Below are positions 1-9,035 of a stretch of 58,119 nucleotides of DNA, piece by piece. The DNA lies in NCBI GenBank assembly GCA_022790755.1, contig JAAVXR010000061.1, positions 1 to 58,119 on the forward strand, written 5' to 3'. Source of the DNA: Hespellia sp. (GTDB lineage: Bacteria; Bacillota; Clostridia; Lachnospirales; Lachnospiraceae). A program made the position numbers and the translations under genes. Position 1 is the first letter of the stretch. Every line of letters begins with the position of its first letter. Below the pieces are notes generated by a model. It was not told the origin of the DNA. It searched no databases and saw nothing but the letters and a program-made list of their open reading frames with translations.

Positions 1-414
1 CGTATCGGTATCGCTGCACAGGCTCTTGGTATCGCAGAAGGTGCTCTGGAGAGAACAATCAGCTACGTAAAAGAGAGAAAGCAGTTCGGCCGTTCTATCG
101 CACAGTTCCAGAATACGCAGTTCCAGTTGGCTGAGATGGCTACGGAAGTGGAAGCGGCTCAGTTACTGGTATACAAGGCTGCAATGGCAAAAGCAACTCA
201 GAAAGTATATAGTGTTGAGGCTGCAAAAGCAAAACTGTTTGCTGCTCAGGCTGCTATGAACGTTACAACAAAGGCTGTTCAGTTACATGGTGGCTACGGT
301 TACATTCGTGAATACGATGTAGAACGTATGATGCGTGATGCTAAAATTACAGAAATCTACGAAGGAACATCTGAAGTTCAGCGTATGGTTATTTCTGGAA
401 GCTTATTGAAATAG
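1..414 (+). CDS. bcd: Butyryl-CoA (short-chain acyl-CoA) dehydrogenase, C-terminal part
   Basis: The frame is open from base 1, so the gene begins upstream of the window; about 137 residues are visible. The flavoenzyme reduces crotonyl-CoA to butyryl-CoA together with EtfAB. The visible part is the C-terminal helical domain of the acyl-CoA dehydrogenase family, with the ERKQFGR segment and the terminal motif EIYEGTSEVQ, whose first glutamate after IY is the expected catalytic base of the butyryl-CoA dehydrogenase type. The TAG stop overlaps the ribosome binding site of etfB 14 bases ahead of it. The bcd-etfB-etfA order is the classic clostridial butyrate arrangement and supports butyryl-CoA specificity over other short acyl chains, although the substrate cannot be proven from this fragment. 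Confidence 0.93.
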   Translation, partial: RIGIAAQALGIAEGALERTISYVKERKQFGRSIAQFQNTQFQLAEMATEVEAAQLLVYKAAMAKATQKVYSVEAAKAKLFAAQAAMNVTTKAVQLHGGYGYIREYDVERMMRDAKITEIYEGTSEVQRMVISGSLLK

Positions 415-427
415 GGAGGTACGAATC

Positions 428-1210
428 GTGAAGATAGTTGTTTGTATAAAGCAGGTGCCAGATACTAAGGGTGGAGTACAGTTCAACCCGGATGGTACAC
501 TTAACAGAGCAGCAATGCTCGCAATCATGAATCCGGATGACAAAGCAGGACTGGAGGCAGCCCTCAGATTAAAGGATGAATACGGCGCAGAGGTTACTGT
601 ATTGACTATGGGACTTCCGAAAGCTACCGATGTATTGCGTGAAGCGCTTGCCATGGGTGCAGATAAGGGAATTCTTGTGACAGACAGAGTGTTGGGTGGA
701 GCTGATACATGGGCTACTTCCTCAACGATTGCTGCAGCACTGCGCAACCTGGACTATGATCTGATCATCACAGGACGTCAGGCAATTGATGGCGATACTG
801 CTCAAGTAGGACCGCAGATTTCTGAACATCTGGATATTCCGGTAATTTCTTATGCACAGGATATCAAGATTGATGGAGACAGTGTGGTTGTAGAACGTCA
901 GTATGAGGACAGATATCACGTATTAAAGGCAAAAATGCCATGCTTGATTACTGCACTTTCTGAATTAAATGAACCTCGTTATATGACTCCGGGCGGAATT
1001 TTTGATGCTTGCGAGGCTGAGATTACAACATGGGGCAGAGCAGATCTGAAAGATTTGGACGATGCGAACATCGGATTGAATGGTTCTCCGACAAAGATTG
1101 CCAAAGCATCCGACAAGGTACGTAAAGGTGCAGGCGAAGTGGTTACTTTGGACCCGGAAGAATCCGTTGCTTACATCATGGGCAAACTGACAGAGAAACA
1201 TATCATTTAA
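428..1210 (+). CDS. etfB: Electron transfer flavoprotein beta subunit
   Basis: A 260-residue protein of usual EtfB length, starting at a GTG eight bases after GGGAGGT. It begins MKIVVCIKQVPDT, typical of EtfB, and holds the family signature around residue 115 (GRQAIDGDTAQVGPQ), which lines the nucleotide-binding pocket. With EtfA it forms the flavin heterodimer that passes electrons to butyryl-CoA dehydrogenase. In clostridia this complex often bifurcates electrons from NADH to crotonyl-CoA and ferredoxin; that is family knowledge, not something visible here. It is cotranscribed with bcd and etfA, with 13- and about 20-base gaps. Confidence 0.95.
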   Translation: MKIVVCIKQVPDTKGGVQFNPDGTLNRAAMLAIMNPDDKAGLEAALRLKDEYGAEVTVLTMGLPKATDVLREALAMGADKGILVTDRVLGGADTWATSSTIAAALRNLDYDLIITGRQAIDGDTAQVGPQISEHLDIPVISYAQDIKIDGDSVVVERQYEDRYHVLKAKMPCLITALSELNEPRYMTPGGIFDACEAEITTWGRADLKDLDDANIGLNGSPTKIAKASDKVRKGAGEVVTLDPEESVAYIMGKLTEKHII

Positions 1211-1231
1211 TATAAAGGAAAAGTGGTGAAT

Positions 1232-2281
1232 ATGATGAATTTAGAAGAATATAAAGGCGTATATGTCTTTGCACAGCAGGTAGACGGTGTGTTAAGTGGC
1301 ATCGCATTTGAACTGCTTGGAAAGGCAAAAGATCTTGCAAATGATTTGAATACAGACGTGGCGGCTGTTTTGATTGGTTCTGACGTCAAAGGTCTTGCGG
1401 ATGAACTTGCTGCTTATGGAGCAGACAAGGTGATCGTTGTGGATGATCCGGAACTGAAAGAATACAGAACAGAGCCATACACACATGCATTGGCATCTGT
1501 TATCAATACTTACAAACCGGAGATTATGCTCGTTGGTGCAACTGCAATTGGACGTGACCTCGGACCGAGAGTGTCTGCAAGAGTTGCAACTGGTCTGACA
1601 GCAGACTGTACACAGCTTGATATCGGCGACTTCCCGCTGAATCCAATTCCTGGAAAAGAGCAGAAACATAATCAGCTTCTGATGACTCGTCCTGCGTTTG
1701 GCGGAAATACGATCGCGACGATCGCTTGTCCGGACAATCGCCCACAGATGGCAACGGTTCGTCCTGGTGTTATGCAGAAGATTGATAAGATTGAGGGAGC
1801 AAAAGCCGTAGTGGAAGAGTACAACCCTGGCTTTACACCGAATAACAAATACGTAGAGATTCTGGACGTAGTAAAAGCAGTATCTGATACGGTTGATATC
1901 ATGGATGCTAAGATTCTCGTATCCGGTGGACGTGGAGTCGGAAGTCCGGAGAACTTCTCACTTCTGGAAGATCTGGCAAAAGCAATCGGCGGAGAAGTAA
2001 GTTGCTCACGTGCAGTGGTGGATTCCGGTTGGAAACCGAAAGATATGCAGGTTGGACAGACCGGTAAGACGGTGCGTCCGCAAGTATATTTTGCAATCGG
2101 TATTTCAGGGGCCATTCAGCATGTAGCTGGTATGGAAGAATCAGATCTCATTGTTGCGATCAACAAAGATGAGACAGCTCCAATCTTTGAAGTTGCAGAT
2201 TATGGTATTGTAGGCGACTTGAACAAAATCTTACCTCAGCTGACAGAACAGATCAAAGAAGCTGTAGCGGCTAAGAAATAA
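1232..2281 (+). CDS. etfA: Electron transfer flavoprotein alpha subunit
   Basis: About 349 residues. The N-terminal half is the EtfA alpha/beta domain; the C-terminal half carries the FAD-binding segments SGGRGVGSPENF (around 235) and GQTGKTVRPQVYFAIGISGA (around 280). The start is uncertain: GTG codons at 1223 and 1226 and ATG codons at 1232 and 1235 are all in frame behind AAAGGA; the ATG pair gives the usual MNLEEYKG beginning and was preferred. The gene follows etfB in the butyryl-CoA dehydrogenase operon and is followed by an intrinsic terminator, so it is the last gene of this transcript. Confidence 0.94.
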   Translation: MMNLEEYKGVYVFAQQVDGVLSGIAFELLGKAKDLANDLNTDVAAVLIGSDVKGLADELAAYGADKVIVVDDPELKEYRTEPYTHALASVINTYKPEIMLVGATAIGRDLGPRVSARVATGLTADCTQLDIGDFPLNPIPGKEQKHNQLLMTRPAFGGNTIATIACPDNRPQMATVRPGVMQKIDKIEGAKAVVEEYNPGFTPNNKYVEILDVVKAVSDTVDIMDAKILVSGGRGVGSPENFSLLEDLAKAIGGEVSCSRAVVDSGWKPKDMQVGQTGKTVRPQVYFAIGISGAIQHVAGMEESDLIVAINKDETAPIFEVADYGIVGDLNKILPQLTEQIKEAVAAKK

Positions 2282-2297
2282 GTTTGTGCAATATGAG

Positions 2298-2339
2298 ACA
2301 GATTCCGGATACACATAGGTGATCTGGAATCTGTTTTTC
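2298..2339 (+). terminator. Intrinsic terminator after etfA
   Basis: ACAGATTCC (2298-2306) pairs with GGAATCTGT (2326-2334) and is followed by a T run. It lies 17 bases after the etfA stop and closes the bcd-etfBA transcript. Confidence 0.8.
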
Positions 2340-2413
2340 TCTGGAGAAGAGAAATCTATGTGAAAAAATTGTTGAAATTTTGTAGAAATAAGATGTCTTT
2401 TCGCATAGTTTTA

Positions 2414-2422
2414 TGGTATATT
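2414..2422 (+). promoter_or_regulatory. Candidate extended -10 promoter of the hemerythrin/receiver gene
   Basis: TGG followed by TATATT (2417-2422) resembles an extended -10 element 75 bases before the ATG at 2498. No good -35 is seen at the right spacing, so the assignment is weak. It would give this gene its own transcript after the etfA terminator. Confidence 0.35.
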
Positions 2423-2497
2423 AATATATGCAGGCAGAGTGATCTGACGGCAGATATGATATATTTTATGCTGTTTTGAAGGAGGAAGAGTAGTAGC

Positions 2498-3868
2498 ATG
2501 AATAATCAATTTGTTTGGAACGATGAGTTTAATATTGGTGTGGATACAATAGATAGAGAACATAAAAGACTTTTTCGAATTATCAATAAGATGTTTTTAT
2601 TTGAGGATGAGGAAGAAGAGGAAAAGAGTCAGTGGGCCTGCCAGGAAGGAATTAAATATTTTAAAGAACATACAGTAAAACACTTTTCAGATGAAGAAGA
2701 GTATATGGCCTCTATTCATTATGAGGGACTTGAGACGCACAGACGTATTCACACAGATTTCCGGAAAAAAACACTTCCTGCACTGGAACAAGAACTGGAA
2801 CAGTCAGAGTATTCTGCAGAGTCGATCAAACATTTTCTAGGGGTTTGTGCAGGGTGGCTGATCGGTCATACGCTTACGGAGGATCAAACCATTAATGGTA
2901 AATCCAGGAGTAAATGGAGAGATCTTCTGCCAGAGAAAGAGAATGAAGCCATGAAGGAGATGATCGTTCATCTTCTGTACGATATGTTTCAATTGGAGTC
3001 TCAAGTAATCAGCGAAAGCTATGGCGGTGAGAAATTTGGTAAAGGAGTTTATTATCGGCTGGTTTACAGTACAAAGCAAGATGAGAGATGGGAGATTATA
3101 TTAGTCTTTGAGGAGAAACTGCTTATCAATACGGTTGGTAAGATCTTGGGATTACAAACCGATAAATTGGATTCAACATTGATCAATGCTGCCAGATACA
3201 CGGCAAGACAATTCGTGGAACATACCAAAGAGTATTTGTCGAATGCTGATTTGGATGAGATGAAAGAAGAAAATCTCTTGAATTATGAGCAGTTTCAGAA
3301 GATTTTTGAAGGAGAAAATCCTCAGATCAGTCTGCTATTTGACACTGGTGAAGGATATTTTGTGTATTGTGTCATTGCGCCTCATTTGCTTCAGAATGGA
3401 ATTGGAGTTTCTATCAGGGCAGATAATGCGATGGCTGAAATTGAAAAGTATCTTCAGGAGAGGGTAGTAAGTCAAAAGAAAAAGATACTCATCGTAGATG
3501 ATTCTGCGGTAATACGACAAGGGATGAAAGAGCTCTTTGAAGAAGATTACGATATATCGACGGCTCAGTCTGGGTTATCGGCAATTCGAACCATAACGCT
3601 GGACAGACCGGATTTGGTTCTTCTGGATTATGAAATGCCTATCTGTGATGGCAGGCAGGTGCTGGAAATGATTCGCTCAGAGAAGGAATTTGCGGATATT
3701 CCGGTGATCTTTTTGACAGGCAGAGTTGACAAAGAGAGTATTCAAAAAGTCGTGGCGCTGAAGCCAGAGGGATATCTCCCTAAATATTTAAAGCCTGCGG
3801 ACATCAAGAAGAATGTCGACAAATATTTTGAAAAGAAGAGCGGGCAGGAGAATGAAGAAGAAAAATAA
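2498..3868 (+). CDS. Hemerythrin domain - middle domain - response regulator receiver protein
   Basis: A 456-residue three-part protein behind a GGAGGAAG ribosome binding site. Residues 1-135 are a bacteriohemerythrin domain in which all seven di-iron ligands can be placed: H22, H62, E66, H81, H85, H124 and D129. Residues about 175-310 form an unassigned domain with faint likeness to CheX/CheC-type phosphatase folds; no convincing catalytic E-x-x-N pair was found. Residues 326-445 are a receiver domain with acidic pocket D333/D334, phosphoacceptor D377 (LVLLDYEMP), T407 and a conserved lysine in KYLKP. There is no DNA-binding output and no neighbouring histidine kinase. Binding of O2 or redox state by the di-iron centre linked to phosphorylation signalling is an inference. 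It sits between the butyrate genes etfA and the CoA-transferase. Confidence 0.85.
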   Translation: MNNQFVWNDEFNIGVDTIDREHKRLFRIINKMFLFEDEEEEEKSQWACQEGIKYFKEHTVKHFSDEEEYMASIHYEGLETHRRIHTDFRKKTLPALEQELEQSEYSAESIKHFLGVCAGWLIGHTLTEDQTINGKSRSKWRDLLPEKENEAMKEMIVHLLYDMFQLESQVISESYGGEKFGKGVYYRLVYSTKQDERWEIILVFEEKLLINTVGKILGLQTDKLDSTLINAARYTARQFVEHTKEYLSNADLDEMKEENLLNYEQFQKIFEGENPQISLLFDTGEGYFVYCVIAPHLLQNGIGVSIRADNAMAEIEKYLQERVVSQKKKILIVDDSAVIRQGMKELFEEDYDISTAQSGLSAIRTITLDRPDLVLLDYEMPICDGRQVLEMIRSEKEFADIPVIFLTGRVDKESIQKVVALKPEGYLPKYLKPADIKKNVDKYFEKKSGQENEEEK

Positions 3869-3912
3869 TAGATAAACTTGCATATACAAAATCAATAAAT
3901 AATATTAATATA

Positions 3913-3977
3913 AGCCGTCCAGGATGTTCACATTTCGTAGAAGTCTGCAATGTAACATCCTGGACGGCTTTCTATTA
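3913..3977. terminator. Bidirectional terminator between convergent genes
   Basis: AGCCGTCCAGGATGTT (3913-3928) and AACATCCTGGACGGCT (3954-3969) form a perfect 16-bp stem, followed by TTTCTATT on the plus strand. The stem sits between the receiver-protein gene and the convergent CoA-transferase gene and can serve both. Confidence 0.85.
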
Positions 3978-4015
3978 TTAGTTGAACAATATATTACTTA
4001 ATCTTTGGGAGAGTG

Positions 4016-5356
4016 CTATTTATTACTGCGTCTCCAAATCTTCATCTTTTCTGCTTCTTTGATCAGTTCATCACGGAAGTCAGGATGAGCAACAGAGATG
4101 ATAGCTTCCGCTTTCTGCCATGTAGAAAGACCTTTCAGATTGACCTTACCAAATTCTGTCACCAGGAAATGGATGTTGGCGCGGGTATCTGTGACAATAG
4201 AACCAGGATTCAGAGTCGGAAGAATTCTGGATTTTACTTGTCCGTCTTTGGTTTTGAAAGTGGAAGAACAACAGATGAAGCTCTTTCCTCCTTTGGATAG
4301 ATAAGCGCCCAAGACAAAGTCCAGTTGTCCGCCTGCACCGCTAATATGCTTAATTCCGGCTGATTCGGAATTCACCTGGCCAAACAGATCAATGTCGACT
4401 GCGTTGTTGATGGACATGAAATTATCCAATGCGCTGATACTTCGAATATCGTTTGTGTAATCGACAGGTGCGCTCATCAGTTCTGGATTGTCGTTCAGGT
4501 AATCATATAATTTCTTTGTTCCAGCACCAAAAGCGTAGGTCTGACGATATCGGTCAATCTGTTTTTTGGAGCCATTTATTTTACCTGCTTTGGAAATATC
4601 TACGAAAGCGTCCACGTACATCTCCGTGTGAACTCCAAGGTCTTTCAGGTCGGATTCTGCGATCAAAGAACCTACGGCATTTGGCATACCGCCAATTCCA
4701 AGCTGAAGACATGCGCCGTTCGGAATCTCGTCTACAATCAGTTTCGCGACAGCCTTGTCCACATCCGTAGCAGGACCTCCTGCACCTAATTCTCCAATTG
4801 GAGGATTCTCTCCCTCAACGATGTAAGTGACATCGGAAATGTGTATGCCGCATTCTGTACCGCCCAGGCAGCGAGGCATATTTTCATTTACCTCCACAAT
4901 GATATGTTCAGCCCGCTCACACATAGCGCCCAAATGTGAAGCGCTTGGACCGAAGTTGAAAAATCCGTGTGCATCCATCGGTGCAACCTGGAACATGGCT
5001 ACATTGCTTGGAGTAGAAATTTCCCGATAATAACGTGGAAGTTCAGAATAACGAATTGGTGCGTAATATGCGCAGCCACGATTGATCAATCGGCGCTCTA
5101 TGCCGGACATATGCCAGGAATTCCAAGTGAAATGTTCTCCGGCGTCTTCTCGATCGAATACTGCAGGAAGCTTGAATAAAATTCCACCTCTGAGATTGAT
5201 ATCAGTCAGTTCATCCGTACGCTTGGCCAGCGCTTTATCCAAAGCATCGGCTGTATTGGCACACCAGCCATAGTCAACCCAGTCGCCGGTTTTGACTACT
5301 TTAACGGCCTCGTCTGCAGAGACAAGTTTCTGCTTGTATTCCTGTGTAAAATCCAT
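4016..5356 (-). CDS. but: Butyryl-CoA:acetate CoA-transferase-like enzyme
   Basis: A 446-residue class I CoA-transferase of the acetyl-CoA hydrolase/4-hydroxybutyrate CoA-transferase group. It would move CoA from butyryl-CoA to acetate, the last step of butyrate formation in many gut Firmicutes. The candidate catalytic glutamate is E245 in GVHTEMY, at the position of Glu238 of the 4-hydroxybutyrate enzyme; the CoA-binding loop [13 protein letters not shown] lies near residue 340. The start has a strong AAGGAGG site. Location 1.7 kb from bcd-etfBA supports butyryl-CoA over 4-hydroxybutyryl-CoA as substrate, but sequence alone does not separate the two. It is transcribed toward the receiver-protein gene and shares its terminator. 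Confidence 0.88.
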   Translation of the reverse strand: MDFTQEYKQKLVSADEAVKVVKTGDWVDYGWCANTADALDKALAKRTDELTDINLRGGILFKLPAVFDREDAGEHFTWNSWHMSGIERRLINRGCAYYAPIRYSELPRYYREISTPSNVAMFQVAPMDAHGFFNFGPSASHLGAMCERAEHIIVEVNENMPRCLGGTECGIHISDVTYIVEGENPPIGELGAGGPATDVDKAVAKLIVDEIPNGACLQLGIGGMPNAVGSLIAESDLKDLGVHTEMYVDAFVDISKAGKINGSKKQIDRYRQTYAFGAGTKKLYDYLNDNPELMSAPVDYTNDIRSISALDNFMSINNAVDIDLFGQVNSESAGIKHISGAGGQLDFVLGAYLSKGGKSFICCSSTFKTKDGQVKSRILPTLNPGSIVTDTRANIHFLVTEFGKVNLKGLSTWQKAEAIISVAHPDFRDELIKEAEKMKIWRRSNK

Positions 5357-5501
5357 TATAAATACCTCCTTGATAATTGCATGATTTTGTTATATTTTCT
5401 ATAATAAAAGTTTATCATTTTAGTGGGGGTATTACAAGAGGAATCTCCATAATCTCGGTTGCATAGTTTTGGAAAAGTATACGATTCATATGGTACGACA
5501 T

Positions 5502-6119
5502 TTATTGCAGGAAACGAAAAACACCGATCACTTTCCCCAAAATCTCTACATCTGTTACGATGATAGGCTCCATAGAATCATTTTCCGGCTGAAGTCTAAT
5601 ATTTTCTTCTTCCCGGTAGAATGTTTTCACAGTGGCACCGTCGCCAACCAATGCGACAATTCGATCTCCGTCAGAAGCCGTGGATTCCTCCTGTACTAGG
5701 ACGTAATCACCATCAAGAATTCCCACATTGATCATGCTTTCTCCCTGGACTTTCAGCATGTAAGTTTGCTTATTTGGCATCATAGAAGCCGGGAGAGGAA
5801 AGTAGTCCTCAATGTTCTGCTGGGCCAAGAGCGGTTCACCTGCAGCGACTTTACCGAGAATAGGAACATGAACCATTTCACGTCTGCTGAGATTAAATTG
5901 CTCATCCAGTATTTCGATTGCACGTGGCTTGGTAGGATCGCGATGGATAAATCCATTTTTCTCCAAAGTTTCCAGATGAGAGTGGACGGAAGAAGTCGAC
6001 TTCAAATGAACCGCCTCACAGATTTCACGTACAGAAGGTGGAAATCCGCGTTCGATAATTTGAGATTTGATGTATTCTAGAATTTCTTGCTGTTTTGTGC
6101 TGATTTTTCCTTTACTCAT
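5502..6119 (-). CDS. lexA: LexA repressor, SOS regulator
   Basis: A 205-residue protein of normal LexA length. Residues 1-65 are a winged-helix DNA-binding domain (QQEILEYIKSQI..., STSSVHSHLETLE); the C-terminal part is an S24-type self-cleavage domain with cleavage site A93-G94 (VAAGEPLLA), nucleophile S128 (GESM) and general-base K165 (ATVKTF). It represses DNA-damage genes until RecA-stimulated autocleavage. Its own upstream region carries LexA-box-like sites overlapping the -35, so autorepression is likely. The start ATG follows AGGAGG at normal spacing. The neighbouring divergent gene is a tyrosine recombinase. Confidence 0.96.
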   Translation of the reverse strand: MSKGKISTKQQEILEYIKSQIIERGFPPSVREICEAVHLKSTSSVHSHLETLEKNGFIHRDPTKPRAIEILDEQFNLSRREMVHVPILGKVAAGEPLLAQQNIEDYFPLPASMMPNKQTYMLKVQGESMINVGILDGDYVLVQEESTASDGDRIVALVGDGATVKTFYREEENIRLQPENDSMEPIIVTDVEILGKVIGVFRFLQ

Positions 6120-6165
6120 TGTATGTATCCTCCTGATTTATTGATACTGTCTATGTACTATATAA

Positions 6166-6218
6166 ATTCTAACATAAAATACAAAAAAAAGCAAACATTT
6201 GTTGCGAAAATACGTTCG
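6166..6218 (-). promoter_or_regulatory. lexA promoter with two LexA-box-like operators
   Basis: On the minus strand a -35 TTGCTT (6189-6194) and -10 TAGAAT (6166-6171) are 17 bases apart. CGAAAATACGTTCG (6205-6218) matches the Gram-positive LexA pattern GAAC-N4-GTTC with one mismatch. A second imperfect palindrome, GCAAACATTTGTTGC (6191-6205), overlaps the -35 and is a weaker match. Placement fits repression of lexA itself. Confidence 0.7.
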
Positions 6219-6374
6219 AATTTTTTGGAAGAGAGGAATTATAGATACATCTATACGACAAATACCGATTTTTCCAAAAGATCTATGAAAAATAGCTATA
6301 TTATGGTATAATCAAAATCAATTATCCGAATATGTGTTAACTATTTTTATCAGTTCTCTCATTCAAAAAAATAT

Positions 6375-6403
6375 TTGACATACAAAACAATTTATCGTAT
6401 AAC
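6375..6403 (+). promoter_or_regulatory. Promoter of the tyrosine recombinase gene
   Basis: TTGACA (6375-6380), a 17-base spacer and TATAAC (6398-6403) form a near-consensus vegetative promoter 50 bases before the chosen start. A second possible extended -10, TGGTATAAT ending at 6312, lies further upstream. Apart from these sites and the LexA boxes, nothing else was seen in the 334-base gap between lexA and the recombinase gene. Confidence 0.7.
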
Positions 6404-6453
6404 AAAAATAACTTGCAACAAAGATGAAGAATCACAGAGGGGTAATTTTTATT

Positions 6454-7518
6454 ATGACAAAAAATCCAAAGACGTATCAGGAACAATTATATATTGACTA
6501 TACTTTAAGGCTGCGCGAAATACTCAAAACGCTCCCGCCTTTTGCAAAAGATTATTTCCGGGCAATTGAACCTCGTACATCGGCCAAAACGAGGATTTCT
6601 TACGCATATGATATCCGGGTCTTTTTTCATTTTCTGATGGAAAATAACCCGGTATATCGCAGTTATACGATGGATCAGTTCCAACCGAGGGATCTGGAAC
6701 GTCTGGATCCGATGGATATTGAAGAATATATGGAATATCTCAAAGTATATCAGAATGATGAGAATCGTCAGCTAGTAAACAGCGAGGTTGGTCTGGCGCG
6801 AAAAATGTCGGCTTTGCGCAGCTTTTATCAATATTATTATAAGTATCAGATTATCGAAAAGAACCCTACTCTTCTGGTGGATATGCCGAAATTGCACGAT
6901 AAGGCGATTATTCGTTTGGATACGGACGAGGTGGCAAGTCTTTTGGACTATGTGGAAAACTGTGGGAATGAATTGAGTGGACAGCGAAAAACGTATTATG
7001 AGAAAACAAAATATCGAGATATTGCAATCTTGACTTTGCTTCTCGGAACCGGGATTCGTGTCTCAGAATGTGTAGGACTGGATATCCAGGATGTGGATTT
7101 CAAAAATAACGGAATTCAGATCACAAGAAAAGGCGGCAAGCAGATGGTTGTGTATTTTGGGGACGAGGTGCGAAATGCCCTGGAAGTTTATCTGGAGAGG
7201 GACCGGAATCAAGCGAAAACGCTTCCTGGCTTTGAAAACGCACTCTTTCTGTCCATGCAGCATCGGCGAATGGGGATTCAGGCCGTGGAAAATATGGTAA
7301 AGAAATATGCGGGCCAGATCACGCCCAACAAGAAAATTACACCGCATAAGCTTCGTAGCACCTACGGTACGGCTCTATACCGGGAAACGGGCGATATTTA
7401 CCTGGTAGCCGATGTGCTGGGACATAATGATGTGAATACGACGAAAAAGCATTATGCGGCGATTGATGAAGACAGACGCAGGCGCGCTGCTACTGCCGTA
7501 CGCCTGCGGGAGGATTGA
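6454..7518 (+). CDS. Tyrosine recombinase/integrase of XerC/XerD type
   Basis: 354 residues from the ATG at 6454, preferred because AGAGGGG lies 11 bases ahead; an in-frame ATG at 6424 has no site. The N-terminal half is a SAM-like core-binding domain; the C-terminal half is the catalytic domain with R in TGIRVSE, K in RKGGK, H-x-x-R in HKLRSTYGT, H in LGHNDVNTT and the nucleophile Y in KKHYAAID. Members of this family resolve chromosome dimers or move mobile elements. No att-like repeats or phage genes are nearby, and it stands divergent to lexA, so a housekeeping role is more likely, though Xer identity is not proven. Its 3' end overlaps the convergent membrane-protein gene by 29 bases. Confidence 0.88.
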   Translation: MTKNPKTYQEQLYIDYTLRLREILKTLPPFAKDYFRAIEPRTSAKTRISYAYDIRVFFHFLMENNPVYRSYTMDQFQPRDLERLDPMDIEEYMEYLKVYQNDENRQLVNSEVGLARKMSALRSFYQYYYKYQIIEKNPTLLVDMPKLHDKAIIRLDTDEVASLLDYVENCGNELSGQRKTYYEKTKYRDIAILTLLLGTGIRVSECVGLDIQDVDFKNNGIQITRKGGKQMVVYFGDEVRNALEVYLERDRNQAKTLPGFENALFLSMQHRRMGIQAVENMVKKYAGQITPNKKITPHKLRSTYGTALYRETGDIYLVADVLGHNDVNTTKKHYAAIDEDRRRRAATAVRLRED

Positions 7519-8473
7519 GATCCGTTTTTTCTCTTATTTTTTCTCTAATTATGTGAAGAAATTCCTGTTTATGAACTGGTGAGATCAACAGCATCTCATG
7601 GCTTCCACGGTGATTTTGATAGTCGATTTGCAGGCGGTCCAGAGATAAAGCCGCGGACGATAAAGGGTTGTGTGTCGCCTTGATACCGGTGATATTTCGA
7701 TAGGGAATTCGTACTTTTCCGATACAGACGATCGTCATATGTTCCGGATATAGAATGTATCGAGTGCGAAACAAAGGGATGAACAGTGCTGTCAATAAAA
7801 TTTGTGTAAATAGTAGAGACAGACTGCACTCTCCTGTCTTTAGCAACTCTTTGATCAAAAGAAACAGCGGCATGAGGAAAGCAAAAAGAAGGAGTAAGCC
7901 GAGCCACCAGTCTATTTTGGAACGGTAAGACTCTCCAGTCGCCTCTTCTTCTATTTCTTGATATTTTTGAGAACTGTCTCTGTCATTTTGGCTGGAATCT
8001 TCTCTTTTCTTTGAAAAAATTCCACTCCGCAAAATCAGATACAGGATTGGCCCGAATAAGGAAACGAATAATATGACCGGCAAAAACCAAACGCCAAGAT
8101 TCCTGCATGTGATAGAGCAAAATATGATATAAGAGAACATCAACTGCAATACGAAATGCAGTATGGTAAGCATCGGATAAAGATCATGGGCACTCTTTTT
8201 CTCCGCTTCGGAAGAATTTGGGGAAGCTGCGGAGATTCGTAAAGAATATGCGGCGATACTCATTCCTCCTGTGAGAATGAGAAGTACTAAAAAGAGAAAA
8301 AACAGAGATGCCTTATCAGACCAGTCGTCTATGATACCATAGAAATTAAAATGCATCGGGATCTGCGATGGTATTCTATTCCAGAACAGGAGCGGAATGA
8401 TCACGTTGCCAAGAGCAAGGATGACCGACGCTCTTTGAAACCACCGATAAAAATGAAATCTCTTCTCTTCCAC
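7490..8473 (-). CDS. Membrane protein with DUF1648-like N-terminus and PH-like C-terminal domain
   Basis: 327 residues from a GTG start at 8473, chosen because GGAGGGGG lies four bases ahead; a longer reading from an ATG at 8533 lacks a ribosome binding site. About six hydrophobic segments are visible. The first part contains IPMHFNFYGIIDDW, like the DUF1648 motif of SdpI-type proteins. After a charged stretch near residue 180 come two more membrane spans and a C-terminal domain (YILYPEHMTIVCIG...IPYRNITGIK) resembling bacterial PH-like domains of YyaB type. Function unknown. It overlaps the 3' end of the recombinase gene tail to tail. Confidence 0.7.
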   Translation of the reverse strand: MEEKRFHFYRWFQRASVILALGNVIIPLLFWNRIPSQIPMHFNFYGIIDDWSDKASLFFLFLVLLILTGGMSIAAYSLRISAASPNSSEAEKKSAHDLYPMLTILHFVLQLMFSYIIFCSITCRNLGVWFLPVILFVSLFGPILYLILRSGIFSKKREDSSQNDRDSSQKYQEIEEEATGESYRSKIDWWLGLLLLFAFLMPLFLLIKELLKTGECSLSLLFTQILLTALFIPLFRTRYILYPEHMTIVCIGKVRIPYRNITGIKATHNPLSSAALSLDRLQIDYQNHRGSHEMLLISPVHKQEFLHIIREKIREKTDLNPPAGVRQ

Positions 8474-8548
8474 TACTCCCCCTCCTTTTCTATGAAAAAA
8501 CGATGATGAGTCTTTTAGGTGCCACGAAATCAAGATTGCGGGAGTCTG

Positions 8549-8995
8549 TCATAAGGTATCGGAGTCCAGTAAAATTGTAAATGGACCGTCGTTGATCAGT
8601 TGAATCTTCATTTCAGCGCCAAAACGGCCCTGTTCAACCTGAGGAACAGATTTTCCACACTCTGTGATGATGTATTCATATAATGCGTTTGCCATCTCCG
8701 GTTTTCCTGCGTCTATAAAACTCGGGCGATTTCCCTTTTTGCAATTTGCATACAAGGTAAACTGAGAGATCAACAGTAAAGCTCCACCAACATCTGCCAG
8801 GGACAGATTCGTCTTTCCGTTCTCATCTTCAAAAATACGCAGACCAATCATTTTACGGATCATTTTGTCTGCGATCTCTTGCGTATCATCTTGCGAGATT
8901 CCGATCAATGCTAGATAGCCTTTCTGGATAGCGCCGATGATCTGATGGTCAACGGTGACAGAGGCTTCTTCGACTCGTTGTATAATAAATCTCAT
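8549..8995 (-). CDS. dtd: D-aminoacyl-tRNA deacylase
   Basis: A 148-residue Dtd, the family's normal size. It removes D-amino acids (and mischarged glycine) from tRNA. The conserved SQFTLYA motif (around residue 78) and the C-terminal [11 protein letters not shown], corresponding to the family's NxGPxT, form the proofreading pocket. AGAGAGGAAAACAA precedes the ATG. It is followed upstream by a TtcA-like gene in the same direction, so both tRNA-related genes may share a transcript. Confidence 0.95.
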   Translation of the reverse strand: MRFIIQRVEEASVTVDHQIIGAIQKGYLALIGISQDDTQEIADKMIRKMIGLRIFEDENGKTNLSLADVGGALLLISQFTLYANCKKGNRPSFIDAGKPEMANALYEYIITECGKSVPQVEQGRFGAEMKIQLINDGPFTILLDSDTL

Positions 8996-9035
8996 TTGTT
9001 TTCCTCTCTCGTTTCTAGTAAATTGGTCATTATTA

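Noticed and set aside
3912-3978. Inverted repeats as an insertion sequence end
   Set aside because: Symmetric stem between convergent genes with T-run is a terminator; no transposase is present.
4016-5356. 4-hydroxybutyrate CoA-transferase
   Set aside because: Motifs are shared with that enzyme, but the neighbouring butyrate genes favour butyryl-CoA:acetate CoA-transferase; kept as a caveat.
5357-5450. Rex-type redox operator upstream of the CoA-transferase gene
   Set aside because: TTGTTATATTTTCTATAATAAA has only one reasonable half-site; the second half departs too far from the Rex consensus.
6454-7518. Integrase of a mobile element
   Set aside because: No attachment repeats or phage genes are near, and the gene pairs with lexA, so a Xer-type housekeeping role is more likely.
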